From IMG/VR virus record IMGVR_UViG_3300032213_002070, positions 62,001 to 126,000 of that record: a DNA stretch of 64,000 bases; one strand, written 5' to 3'. The notes under the pieces were generated by a model. It was not told the origin of the DNA. It worked only from the letters and a program-made list of their open reading frames with translations, and searched no databases. This stretch comes from a virus. This document shows, in pieces, positions 18,341 to 25,018 of the stretch. The first letter of the stretch is position 1. Every line of letters begins with the position of its first letter. Made by a program: the position numbers and the translations under genes.

Positions 18341-18370
18341 ATTATACTACAGTTTTACGACGGTTGTCAT
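18341..18370 (-). promoter_or_regulatory. Sigma70-like promoter ATGACA-N18-TATAAT, 6 bases before ATG
   Basis: -35 ATGACA at 18365-18370 and -10 TATAAT at 18341-18346 on the minus strand. The ATG of the oxygenase (18334) begins six bases after the -10 box, so the mRNA is probably leaderless. The promoter lies inside the 3' end of the preceding gene. Confidence 0.65.
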
Positions 18371-19066
18371 TCCTATGGTGGTGTAATCGTGAGATATGCA
18401 TACATTTTCTAAACTCTTTAAATGCTGATGTATTTCAAAATAAGGAGAATACTCTGCGTCAGTTTCGTACAGATTTCCATTATCGTTAATCCAGGTAACT
18501 AACATGACGCCATTTGCAGCTAACATATTGTAATAAGAAAGAACCAATGATGGATCATGTACTATGTCGTATGAGTTCAGTGATATAAAGTCAAAAGGGC
18601 CACCTTCTGAAGCTTCTGCTTGCTGTCTGGATATTACTTCGTAGTCCCATTCGGCTATTTCTGTTTCTGTCAAAATGCAACGCTCAAGAAGATTTAATTG
18701 ATGATTGTTAACTAGGGTAAGATCCGACCTACTTGCAACTGTTTGAGCAAATGCTATACTAAATACTGGACTGGTTAGTAAAGACTTGGTTGGTTTCTTG
18801 ATTAAGAAACTACTTTCTTGTAAACTATCCCCATATCTAAAGCCATCTGTACTTTTATGTACCGAATCTTCTCTAGAAAAAGTATCAAAATACCAAATAA
18901 ATATATCTCCGCCTACTGCTATTTTTCTTTTGTCTATAGGAAGAGTATCTAAATATTCTTTAACCTTAACATAACTATCTTGTTCAAGCTGATTTACTTC
19001 AGCATTTGATCTATAAGGTTTTAGTAAGCCGTTAACTCTAGCAAAAAAAGATTTTTCCATACTCAT
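18347..19066 (-). CDS. Methyltransferase-fold-like protein (uncertain)
   Basis: 239 residues. The C-terminal half has the order expected for late strands of a Rossmann-like SAM methyltransferase: an acidic residue after a strand (FDFISLNSYDIVHDPSLVLS), then YYNMLAANGVMLVTWIND, resembling the L-x-P-G-G-x-x-x motif. The Gly-rich SAM loop of motif I is not obvious; AFAQTVASRSDLTLVNN may take that place. So the fold is plausible but activity is doubtful. It lies 1 base after the next upstream gene, in the accessory island. It could act on small molecules, protein or nothing at all. Confidence 0.4.
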   Translation of the reverse strand: MSMEKSFFARVNGLLKPYRSNAEVNQLEQDSYVKVKEYLDTLPIDKRKIAVGGDIFIWYFDTFSREDSVHKSTDGFRYGDSLQESSFLIKKPTKSLLTSPVFSIAFAQTVASRSDLTLVNNHQLNLLERCILTETEIAEWDYEVISRQQAEASEGGPFDFISLNSYDIVHDPSLVLSYYNMLAANGVMLVTWINDNGNLYETDAEYSPYFEIHQHLKSLENVCISHDYTTIGMTTVVKL

Positions 19067-19067
19067 A

Positions 19068-19370
19068 TTATGCGGCTCCTAATGCTATTTGGCGCATCCA
19101 CCAAAATCTTCTAATGGTAGATACAATTGTGATTCTTTGACTTCTTAGAATCGCAATTGCTGGCTCATCTGCGTATATTTTTTCTGGCCCCGAGTTTGGA
19201 GTTTCAACAGGTTCAATTTCTTGATTAATTAAATTAAATGTTCTTGCTTGAGAAATAATTTGATCAATAGATAGAATATCCATATCTTCTGCTGTAAGTC
19301 CAATTATATTTAATTGAAAAGCTAAGACTGATTCTATGTATTCGAGATCTTGTTGTGCGTTATAGCTCAT
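19068..19370 (-). CDS. Small protein of unknown function
   Basis: 100 residues. The N-terminal half looks helical (QQDLEYIESVLAFQLNIIGL), the middle is acidic and Pro-rich, and the C-terminus is basic and aromatic (RRFWWMRQIALGAA). It is 2 bases from the methyltransferase-like gene and 2 bases from the acidic gene upstream, so it belongs to a tight run of small genes (19068-20077) that are probably translated together. No family recognised. Similar short helical proteins occur in fibre and virion modules of aquatic phages, but no function can be assigned. Confidence 0.6.
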   Translation of the reverse strand: MSYNAQQDLEYIESVLAFQLNIIGLTAEDMDILSIDQIISQARTFNLINQEIEPVETPNSGPEKIYADEPAIAILRSQRITIVSTIRRFWWMRQIALGAA

Positions 19371-19372
19371 GG

Positions 19373-19567
19373 TTACTCTTCTTCTTCATCGTCGTTAAAT
19401 GAAAATCCTGTAAAAGATCTGTCTTTCTTTATCTTATCTGAACTGTTAATATTGCAATTAAATTCAATTCCGTCTGAGAATACAAACTTGCCAGATGCTT
19501 TAGAAAACGTTGGGACCAGGTCATCATTGGTATCAGACTCAGAATTGTCAGTAATATTCTCTGCCAT
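19373..19567 (-). CDS. Small acidic protein of unknown function
   Basis: 64 residues, strongly acidic at both ends (SESDTNDDLV and NDDEEEE). The centre KASGKFVFSDGIEFNCNINSSDKIKK looks like one beta hairpin. It starts 6 bases after the preceding stop and ends 2 bases before the next start. Gene density and matching codon use argue that it is translated. No family recognised. Confidence 0.55.
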   Translation of the reverse strand: MAENITDNSESDTNDDLVPTFSKASGKFVFSDGIEFNCNINSSDKIKKDRSFTGFSFNDDEEEE

Positions 19568-19573
19568 AAGTTA

Positions 19574-19810
19574 TTATCCTAATAGTTTTAAAGATGCTAT
19601 TTGATTAAATAATGATTGAAAACTAGCAGTTGTTGTTGGTGAAAGCGATGTGCTAATCGAAGATAATGAAATAAGCTCATCAACGTTTGAAGCTCCAAGA
19701 GCACTTTCTGGATCTACTGACAATAAATACGATAATGTATATATTGATTTTTCCAAATAATTTGCAGCTTTGTTTTTCATTACTTCTTTTTGTGAATCAT
19801 TCACAGCCAT
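19574..19810 (-). CDS. Small helical protein of unknown function
   Basis: 78 residues, ATG after AAGGGAG. It is helical at the start (KEVMKNKAANYLEKSIYTLSYLL) and then Ser/Thr-rich (LSSISTSLSPTTTASFQSLF). No Cys, no membrane segment. It is the second gene of the short run that begins at 20077. Function unknown; the Ser/Thr-rich tail is similar in composition to the small protein upstream of it, but I see no clear homology. Confidence 0.55.
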   Translation of the reverse strand: MAVNDSQKEVMKNKAANYLEKSIYTLSYLLSVDPESALGASNVDELISLSSISTSLSPTTTASFQSLFNQIASLKLLG

Positions 19811-19822
19811 TTTTTTACTCCC

Positions 19823-20077
19823 TTAGGATAATTCTGCTATTTTTTCAGTTATAAGAGCTAAGCGCCCTATTGCATTTGTAATACTACGCTTGATCATGTA
19901 GTCAGCATCGTCTTCTGGCGAAGTTGCTGTTGGATCAAAATTCCAAGTAGATAGATCGTAAGTGTCAGGATTATGTCCTAATTTTGCGATATTCTTATAA
20001 GTTTCTGCTTGGAATTCTGCTTTAGCAGCTTTTAAGGTTCTTAATTTTTCTTCTTGTGTAACTAACGAAAATGACAT
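19823..20077 (-). CDS. Small helical protein of unknown function
   Basis: 84 residues with two helical parts: QEEKLRTLKAAKAEFQAETYKN and ADYMIKRSITNAIGRLALITEKIAEL, linked by a Pro/Asp-rich turn. It could be a small coiled-coil subunit. A TTACTATA motif lies 33 bases upstream, so it probably begins the transcript that covers the small genes and the methyltransferase-like gene downstream. No family recognised. Confidence 0.6.
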   Translation of the reverse strand: MSFSLVTQEEKLRTLKAAKAEFQAETYKNIAKLGHNPDTYDLSTWNFDPTATSPEDDADYMIKRSITNAIGRLALITEKIAELS

Positions 20078-20109
20078 TGTGCCTCACTTCTCGGTAAAAT
20101 TGTATGTTG

Positions 20110-20119
20110 ATATAGTAAC
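20110..20119 (-). promoter_or_regulatory. TTACTATA motif upstream of small-gene run
   Basis: Minus-strand GTTACTATAT, 33 bases before the ATG at 20077 and partly overlapping the stop of the preceding gene. One of the best matches of the recurring motif. Confidence 0.5.
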
Positions 20120-20823
20120 TAGATATTTGGATTGTTTAACTTTAAAAGCCCACTATTTGCAGGGCCAATCTTTTCGCCTTTTTCATCTAATCCAGTTTTA
20201 ATACCCTTCATCCACGTCCATGGTTCTTCTTGATTTTTCTTCATTTTAGCATCTCCGTAAGCTTGGCGAGCTACCATTAAAGATGGTTTGTCCCAAAGAT
20301 TATCTACTTTAAACTCAACTGATTCAAGAAGACTGCTTTTAAATATATTAAAAAACATAAATGGAGTTCCAGCTTCAAACGTAACTGGTTCACCAATTTT
20401 AGTAATCATCCAATTCATTTGGAACTCATCTGGCCACCAGCTACTCGGTATAATTGCACTAAGGGGAGATGCTCCATCAATCATATAATTTGGCGATCCA
20501 CCTATCCAAGTCTCATAACCTTCTTCGGTACCAAATGCCCAACCAACAGAAAAAGAAACCATACCTATAATTCCACCATAGGCAAATGTTCTACCCATAT
20601 ACTCTGCGCCGCTAAGGATTTTTACATTATTATTTCCACCCTCCCACTCAACTACTACATCTTGTGGAAGTATTAATTCCCACCCATGTACATTTGCTGT
20701 AGTCATTGGAAGACACTGGTATGCGTGCTTCTTATATGTATTATCCATCCAATCTCTTTTAACTCTAGACTGAATTATCTGCGGTGGGTTTTGGTGGGTT
20801 TTGGTTAACGTAACTTGTGTCAT
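20119..20823 (-). CDS. DUF6065-like protein
   Basis: 234 residues. The block AYQCLPMTTANVHGWELILP followed by VVVEWEGG, then FAYGGIIGMVSFSVGWAFGT and an N-W-M-I-T-K strand, matches my memory of the DUF6065 family, a beta-rich protein family of unknown function found in bacteria and aquatic phages. In such proteins the CLP-N-HGW motif is the hallmark. It stands between the GPx-like gene and the run of small genes, among oxygenases. A TACAAT box seven bases before the ATG hints at a leaderless start, but no good -35 box supports it. Confidence 0.55.
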   Translation of the reverse strand: MTQVTLTKTHQNPPQIIQSRVKRDWMDNTYKKHAYQCLPMTTANVHGWELILPQDVVVEWEGGNNNVKILSGAEYMGRTFAYGGIIGMVSFSVGWAFGTEEGYETWIGGSPNYMIDGASPLSAIIPSSWWPDEFQMNWMITKIGEPVTFEAGTPFMFFNIFKSSLLESVEFKVDNLWDKPSLMVARQAYGDAKMKKNQEEPWTWMKGIKTGLDEKGEKIGPANSGLLKLNNPNI

Positions 20824-20826
20824 AGG

Positions 20827-21426
20827 TTAGATTGTATCATCCAATAAGACTTCTATTGCAGCCTTGATGTTTGTTAGAGCTTGTTCTGGATCTGTTTTTC
20901 TTTCTCCGGCATTGAATGCTAAATCTAACAAATCAGAGTTGCAAAAGCGGAACATTTTTTTTCCATCTCTGCCTATAATTATTTTTTCAAAATTACCTTG
21001 AATTGGGTCTTTATCTTCTTGAATTAATTTAAAGAAAGGGTGCTGTTCTATACCAGCTTTTGGCTCTGGAGCAATTCCAACTAATTCACTAAAAGGAAGA
21101 TCAGTCTTATATAATTCTTTCATGTGATCTCGCATATGTACTGGGCTTGCATTAGATTCTTTAAACGCACCGTATGCATCGTCGCAGAAATCTGTACTCG
21201 GTACAGCTAATACCTCAAAGCCTAAATCCTTGTATTCTTTATATAGATCTTCGATAATTGGATATTGAGCGGAATTAGCACATTCTCCAGTTACGTTGAC
21301 AATCATTGTTACTTTGCCTTTATTCTTAGCAAGGATGTTTTCCTCGCCATCTAATGATGATAATGGAATGTCATATATTGATGATTCAAAACGTTCTAGA
21401 CTTGGTAACTCTTTTTTATCAAACAT
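20827..21426 (-). CDS. Glutathione peroxidase-like protein retaining the catalytic-position Cys
   Basis: 199 residues, ATG after AAGGAG. GPx layout: LSSLDGEENILAKNKGKVTMIVNV (read in two parts), then VTGECANSAQYP with Cys at the catalytic place, then LYKEYKDLGFEVLAVPSTDF. The usual Asn-Gln-Phe of the active site is replaced (PSTDF instead of PxNQF), so the Gln that helps activate the Cys is missing. The other GPx-like protein in this island (16731-17348) shows the opposite: NQF kept, Cys lost. It may be a peroxidase of altered mechanism or act with its partner. It lies 9 bases below an oxygenase gene. Confidence 0.7.
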   Translation of the reverse strand: MFDKKELPSLERFESSIYDIPLSSLDGEENILAKNKGKVTMIVNVTGECANSAQYPIIEDLYKEYKDLGFEVLAVPSTDFCDDAYGAFKESNASPVHMRDHMKELYKTDLPFSELVGIAPEPKAGIEQHPFFKLIQEDKDPIQGNFEKIIIGRDGKKMFRFCNSDLLDLAFNAGERKTDPEQALTNIKAAIEVLLDDTI

Positions 21427-21435
21427 GTTTTCTCC

Positions 21436-22170
21436 TTATGCTGGTTGAGGGTACGCTAGGGGTTGATTGGATCCTTTTGTTATGCCTTTTGTTTGATCTG
21501 CTTTAGAACCATCTGAGCCATAACCAATCCCATACTTGTGATTATTATCGTTATAATCAAACATAGTAACTGCAGAATATTTGATACCACTAGTCACCTT
21601 TAATGATGCGTGTGCATATATAAAAGTTGATGGAAATAATACAATATCTCCAGCTTGAGGCTTAAATTTGATATCTAGATATGGAAACCATAATTCCCCA
21701 CCCTCGTAATCGTCATTAAGGTAAATGACAGAAGAAACCGTACAAGTATAAGAGAAACCATGATCTGCGTGTACTGCAAAATGTTGACCTGGGTTATACC
21801 TAACAAAATTAATTGCTTCCATATAATCCATTTTAAAGTTATACAAAGATTCGTAGTGAGTCAAACACTTTTTTAAATTTGTCTCTACGTCTTCATAGCA
21901 TTTTTTAACTTCTTCAAATTCTGGAGTTAGATACTGCCAATGTGCTGGACTCATCTTTAGATCAACACAATCTCTATATTCTGGCATTTTTTCATTATAC
22001 CCGACCATTGCTTCTGACCACTTAAATAATTCATGGGAGCTATTGCCGATAGCAGATTCTAATCTTTCTGGAATATTAAGCTCTCTTGGTACTGCATTTC
22101 TATACAAGAATATGCCAAATTTTCTATTGTCCTCTACGCTGTCACAAGAACCTACATGAAAAAATTCCAT
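21436..22170 (-). CDS. 2-oxoglutarate/Fe(II) oxygenase (PKHD/P4H-like)
   Basis: 244 residues. HxD in QHFAVHADHGFSYT, then YLNDDYEGGELWFPYLDIKF (strand that carries the Gly-Gly-Glu-Leu hallmark of P4H-like enzymes), then KPQAGDIVLFPSTFIYAH with the distal His and KYS close after. The start has ribosome site AGAAGG. It shares about a third of its residues with the gene at 22882-23577, so these two are paralogs of a short subtype, different from the 13-17 kb array. Fe(II)- and 2OG-dependent hydroxylation is expected; the substrate is unknown. Its promoter region faces a divergent gene. Confidence 0.85.
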   Translation of the reverse strand: MEFFHVGSCDSVEDNRKFGIFLYRNAVPRELNIPERLESAIGNSSHELFKWSEAMVGYNEKMPEYRDCVDLKMSPAHWQYLTPEFEEVKKCYEDVETNLKKCLTHYESLYNFKMDYMEAINFVRYNPGQHFAVHADHGFSYTCTVSSVIYLNDDYEGGELWFPYLDIKFKPQAGDIVLFPSTFIYAHASLKVTSGIKYSAVTMFDYNDNNHKYGIGYGSDGSKADQTKGITKGSNQPLAYPQPA

Positions 22171-22207
22171 TTTTTACCTTCTCTCAATTAGCTATTTTGT
22201 TTAGTGC

Positions 22208-22213
22208 TATACT
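22208..22213 (+). promoter_or_regulatory. Probable -10 box (TATACT) of the only plus-strand gene
   Basis: TATACT is 33 bases before ATG 22246, within the 75-base divergent gap. The -35 region (caatta) is weak. A clear ribosome site AAGGAG lies at 22234-22239. Confidence 0.4.
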
Positions 22214-22245
22214 ATACCACACGTATATCTACCAAGGAGTGTTGT

Positions 22246-22881
22246 ATGGATTTTGATACTGATACTAAATCGTTAATCGAACCTGGATACTTTGGAGATT
22301 CTTCTGATAATATCATTATATTAGAAAATTTTGTTGAATTACAGGATTTAAAAATTATACAAGATTTTTTACCTAATATCAACGAATGGATGGATGCCGG
22401 AGAAAATACTTATTCTGAAGATGGTACCTGCACCTATGATGCGTCCTACTGGGCTAATAGGCAATGTAGTTTTGATATTCTTTCTAGAATTAACTTAGAC
22501 GTATACAACCTAGTCGATAAGTATATTTTAAAAATGAAGTATGCTTTAGAAGATAACTTTAAGGTTAAGTTAGTGGTTAGACCACCAGTAATCATTAGAT
22601 GGTTTCCGGGCTTAGAGCAGCAGCCACATGCCGACAAGCAGTTGAACGATGGATCTCCAAATCCTTTTCCTACATATGATCTAAATTCGTTAATTTATTA
22701 TAATGATGATTTTGAGGGTGGGGAATTATACTACCCTCAACATGATATTGTGGTTAAGCCAAAGCCTGGTTTAGCGGTTGCCCACCCTGGGGATATTAAT
22801 TATCTTCATGGCGTCAAAAAGGTTATTAGTGGAGAAAGATTTACCACACCATCTTTTTATACTATTACAGAATTATTGTAA
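22246..22881 (+). CDS. 2-oxoglutarate/Fe(II) oxygenase (plus strand)
   Basis: 211 residues. ATG 22246 is chosen because AAGGAG ends 6 bases before it; an upstream ATG in frame lacks a ribosome site. HxD in EQQPHADKQLNDG, then LIYYNDDFEGGELYYPQHDI, then VKPKPGLAVAHPGDINYLHG with the distal His and later Arg. It is the only gene here on the plus strand and ends directly against the stop of the facing gene 22882-23577, with no space between stops. Hence it is an independent insertion or inversion in the accessory island. Same enzyme class as the neighbours but distinct from both subtypes. Confidence 0.85.
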   Translation: MDFDTDTKSLIEPGYFGDSSDNIIILENFVELQDLKIIQDFLPNINEWMDAGENTYSEDGTCTYDASYWANRQCSFDILSRINLDVYNLVDKYILKMKYALEDNFKVKLVVRPPVIIRWFPGLEQQPHADKQLNDGSPNPFPTYDLNSLIYYNDDFEGGELYYPQHDIVVKPKPGLAVAHPGDINYLHGVKKVISGERFTTPSFYTITELL

Positions 22882-23577
22882 CTAGTTAAATATAAAACCT
22901 TCACCCTCGACCCAATCATTGTCGTTGTTGTATATTTTTGGAATTCCCTGACGCGAGGGTTTGATTTTTGGATGGAACTTGCTGCTATAGTCCCAAAAAG
23001 TTGCTGCTGCATATCTAAAACCTGATTTAACTATATTAACTTTATGAGCGTGCATAAATGATGATGGAAACAATACTATATCTCCAGCTTCTGGCTTAAA
23101 TTCAAAATCCAATAATGGAAATCCCAATTCTCCACCTTCATAATCATCGTTTAAATATGCAAGTGCCGATACCACTGAAGAATAACTAGATCCAGCATCT
23201 ACGTGAGTCACGAAATGATGACCTTCACCATATTTCATAAAATTTAATCCTTGTTGAAATGGAAGTTTTAAATTATACAAATCTTTATAATGAGTGATCG
23301 CACTCAGAAAACCTCGATCAATCTCTTCATAACAGTTTTTTATTTCTTCAAATTCTGGAGTTAAAAACTGCCAATAATCTGAATGCATTTTGAGGTCAAA
23401 ACATCTTCTGTAGCTGGATAGATCCTTGCCCATTAGATTGGTAGAATCTGTCCATCTAAATAACTCATCAGAACTATTATCTAATACCGATTCTAATCTG
23501 TTAATTATATCCGCCCCATTGGGGATAGCATTTGTGTATATGTGCACTCCGTGCACTGGATTAGTTACTTCCATCAT
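22882..23577 (-). CDS. 2-oxoglutarate/Fe(II) oxygenase (PKHD/P4H-like)
   Basis: 231 residues. HxD in HHFVTHVDAGSSYSS, strand YLNDDYEGGELGFPLLDFEF, and KPEAGDIVLFPSSFMHAHKV with the distal His, followed by FRYAAATFWDY with the 2OG Arg. Closely parallels the gene at 21436-22170 (same ELFRW/ELFKW, WQFLTPEFEE/WQYLTPEFEE and FKPxAGDIVLFPS blocks), so the pair arose by duplication and now flanks the plus-strand oxygenase. The start overlaps the stop of the membrane-protein gene by 4 bases. Substrate unknown. Confidence 0.85.
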   Translation of the reverse strand: MMEVTNPVHGVHIYTNAIPNGADIINRLESVLDNSSDELFRWTDSTNLMGKDLSSYRRCFDLKMHSDYWQFLTPEFEEIKNCYEEIDRGFLSAITHYKDLYNLKLPFQQGLNFMKYGEGHHFVTHVDAGSSYSSVVSALAYLNDDYEGGELGFPLLDFEFKPEAGDIVLFPSSFMHAHKVNIVKSGFRYAAATFWDYSSKFHPKIKPSRQGIPKIYNNDNDWVEGEGFIFN

Positions 23578-24290
23578 TCGTCACTTTTTGGTTTTTGTAC
23601 AAAACTTTCTTTTCTTTTAAGAATAAATTTAATTGACACATAATTCGTATAAAGCATCGGTGCAATCGGTATCCAGTATAGGATAAACCATTTTGTAACT
23701 TCAGATGGATAAAATACCCATTGAGCTATTGAATAAATAACAAAAAGAGGAAAAGGTATAATGTAGCTTAAGATAGCATACGGTCTTAAATACTCTATCT
23801 TATAATACGTTTTTAATGTATTATAAACCATATAAGGAACACACATGCTAATCATAAATAGCATTACAATCAGCAATTGGGCTGGTTTATTACTATTAAA
23901 GTTTACAGCTAAAGATAGGGTACCAAAAAAAATTACTCCACAATGGTGATAAATAGTATCTTTTCTAAGATAGTATTTAGAAGCTTTAATTATACTTAAG
24001 AGTTCTACTGCTACAAGATTCATAGACAGTGATCTCATGGGTATATCCGGATAATTACCATGTCTAATATCAGTTATGTAATAGTAGGTTAATCCTATTA
24101 AAGCTGTAATGCATTGTAGGGTCTTAACTAAATTGGAGCAAGCGCCTATTTCTCCAAAATGTTTTTTACCATCTGGTCTAAGTATAGATAAAAACTTTTC
24201 ATTGCTATACAAACTATTCGAAATTAGATAAGTAAGTGCAAAGCACAGTACTGGAATAATATTATCTAATACGAAAGGATTTGTAAACAC
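23574..24290 (-). CDS. Multi-pass membrane protein (TLC-domain-like, tentative)
   Basis: 238 residues with about six or seven hydrophobic segments: PVLCFALTYLISNSL, LQCITALIGLTYYYI, NLVAVELLSII, a CGVIFFGTLSLAV segment, LLIVMLFMISMCVPYMVY, YIIPFPLFVIYSIAQW and FILYWIPIAPMLYT. The charged loop YYLRKDTIYHHCG placed before a membrane segment recalls the TLC (TRAM/LAG1/CLN8) domain, where a D...HH pattern occurs. That would mean a lipid-related role, but the match is weak. It starts a block with two oxygenases (4-base overlap). Phage-coded membrane enzymes of this type are unusual. Confidence 0.5.
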   Translation of the reverse strand: MFTNPFVLDNIIPVLCFALTYLISNSLYSNEKFLSILRPDGKKHFGEIGACSNLVKTLQCITALIGLTYYYITDIRHGNYPDIPMRSLSMNLVAVELLSIIKASKYYLRKDTIYHHCGVIFFGTLSLAVNFNSNKPAQLLIVMLFMISMCVPYMVYNTLKTYYKIEYLRPYAILSYIIPFPLFVIYSIAQWVFYPSEVTKWFILYWIPIAPMLYTNYVSIKFILKRKESFVQKPKSDE

Positions 24291-24302
24291 TTTTAACAGT
24301 CT

Positions 24303-25017
24303 TTATTTATTTTCGTTTTTTTTCAATTCCTTGACCTGAGATGATAATTCCTGGATAGCCTTAACCATTACTGGAATCAACCTATGGTATGCAGCGTATA
24401 TTGTTTCTTCATCTCTACGATCAGTCAAGCCGAATACTTCATGTGCGTTAAACATGTCTTCTACTTTGGCTAATTCTTGAGCTATGAATCCAATATCTTT
24501 TTTGCCCTGATTGTTTCCGTCTCTTTCGTTCCATTCAAAAGCAACAGGACGAAGTTCTTCGACTACATTAAGTCCAAATCCAAGATCTTCTATTTCAATC
24601 TTATCTCTTACGTCAGACTTAAATGCTGGAGGAAAGAATGGTGGGAAGAATGGTGGAAAGAATGGTGGAAAGAACGGTGGAAAGAACGGAGGAAAGAATG
24701 GTGGGAACCATGGTGGAAACCATGGTGGGAAGTACGGTGGAAAATACGGTGGGAAATAAGGTGGAAAATATGGTGGGAAAAAAGGCGCATTTCTTTCATA
24801 AGAAATAGCTGTACCCAAAGGAGTAACAGCAGCGTCAGTTAAAGCAGTTTTAACCTTATTTAAATCTGCCGAAACAGCCGTTGCAGTATCGGTTGGAGTT
24901 CCGACAGTAAAGCCTGCAGCTGTTATAGTTGCATTAGCTGCAGAGTCTGCAGTTCCGTGCAGCTACTGTAGGCTTAGGAGCTTTTCTATTTTGCTTCTTA
25001 CCAACATTATCGGCCAT
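24303..25017 (-). CDS. Fibre protein with FPP tetrapeptide repeats and S74 chaperone domain (one CGGA site)
   Basis: 237 residues if CGGA 24954-24957 (residue 21) is one codon; triplet reading from ATG 25017 ends at residue 28. Order: Lys/Pro-rich N-terminus (KKQNRKAPKPT), a Thr/Ala-rich segment (TADSAANATITAAGF), 13 copies of FPP spaced by one aromatic residue (about residues 78-130), then a Peptidase_S74 intramolecular chaperone domain (SDVRDKIEIEDLGF, LRPVAFEWNERDG, DIGFIAQELAKVE) and a coiled-coil end. In S74 proteins the chaperone domain trimerises the fibre and often cuts itself off. Paralog of 34095-34684, which has the same break at the same place. Confidence 0.8.
24629..24784 (-). 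repeat. 12-base tandem repeat coding for x-F-P-P units
   Basis: About 13 copies of a 12-base unit (minus strand TTCCCACCN plus an aromatic codon), with silent changes between copies. The variable residue is Tyr, Trp or Phe in runs: four Tyr, two Trp, six Phe. The runs suggest expansion by slippage or unequal crossover. Same repeat type as at 34312-34425. Confidence 0.85.
24954..24957 (-). other. Four-base codon / +1 site CGGA in S74 fibre gene
   Basis: Zero frame GTA GCT GCA CGG AAC TGC AGA; four-base reading continues ACT GCA GAC TCT into the long frame. Identical bases GCTGCACGGAACTGCAGA occur at the paralog (34617-34620). Confidence 0.9.
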
Positions 25018-25018
25018 A

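Noticed and set aside
20110-20119. TTACTATA sites as phage attachment or integrase sites
   Set aside because: No integrase or inverted repeat nearby, and the position upstream of starts is regular, so a promoter is more likely.
24629-24784. CRISPR-like array (regular 12-base repeats)
   Set aside because: No spacers; the unit is in phase with a protein repeat and varies silently, so it is coding.
24511-24808. Plus-strand Gly/Lys- or Met/Val/Glu-rich frames across the FPP repeat
   Set aside because: They are opposite-strand echoes of the 12-base tandem repeat in the fibre gene; no ribosome site and no independent promoter.
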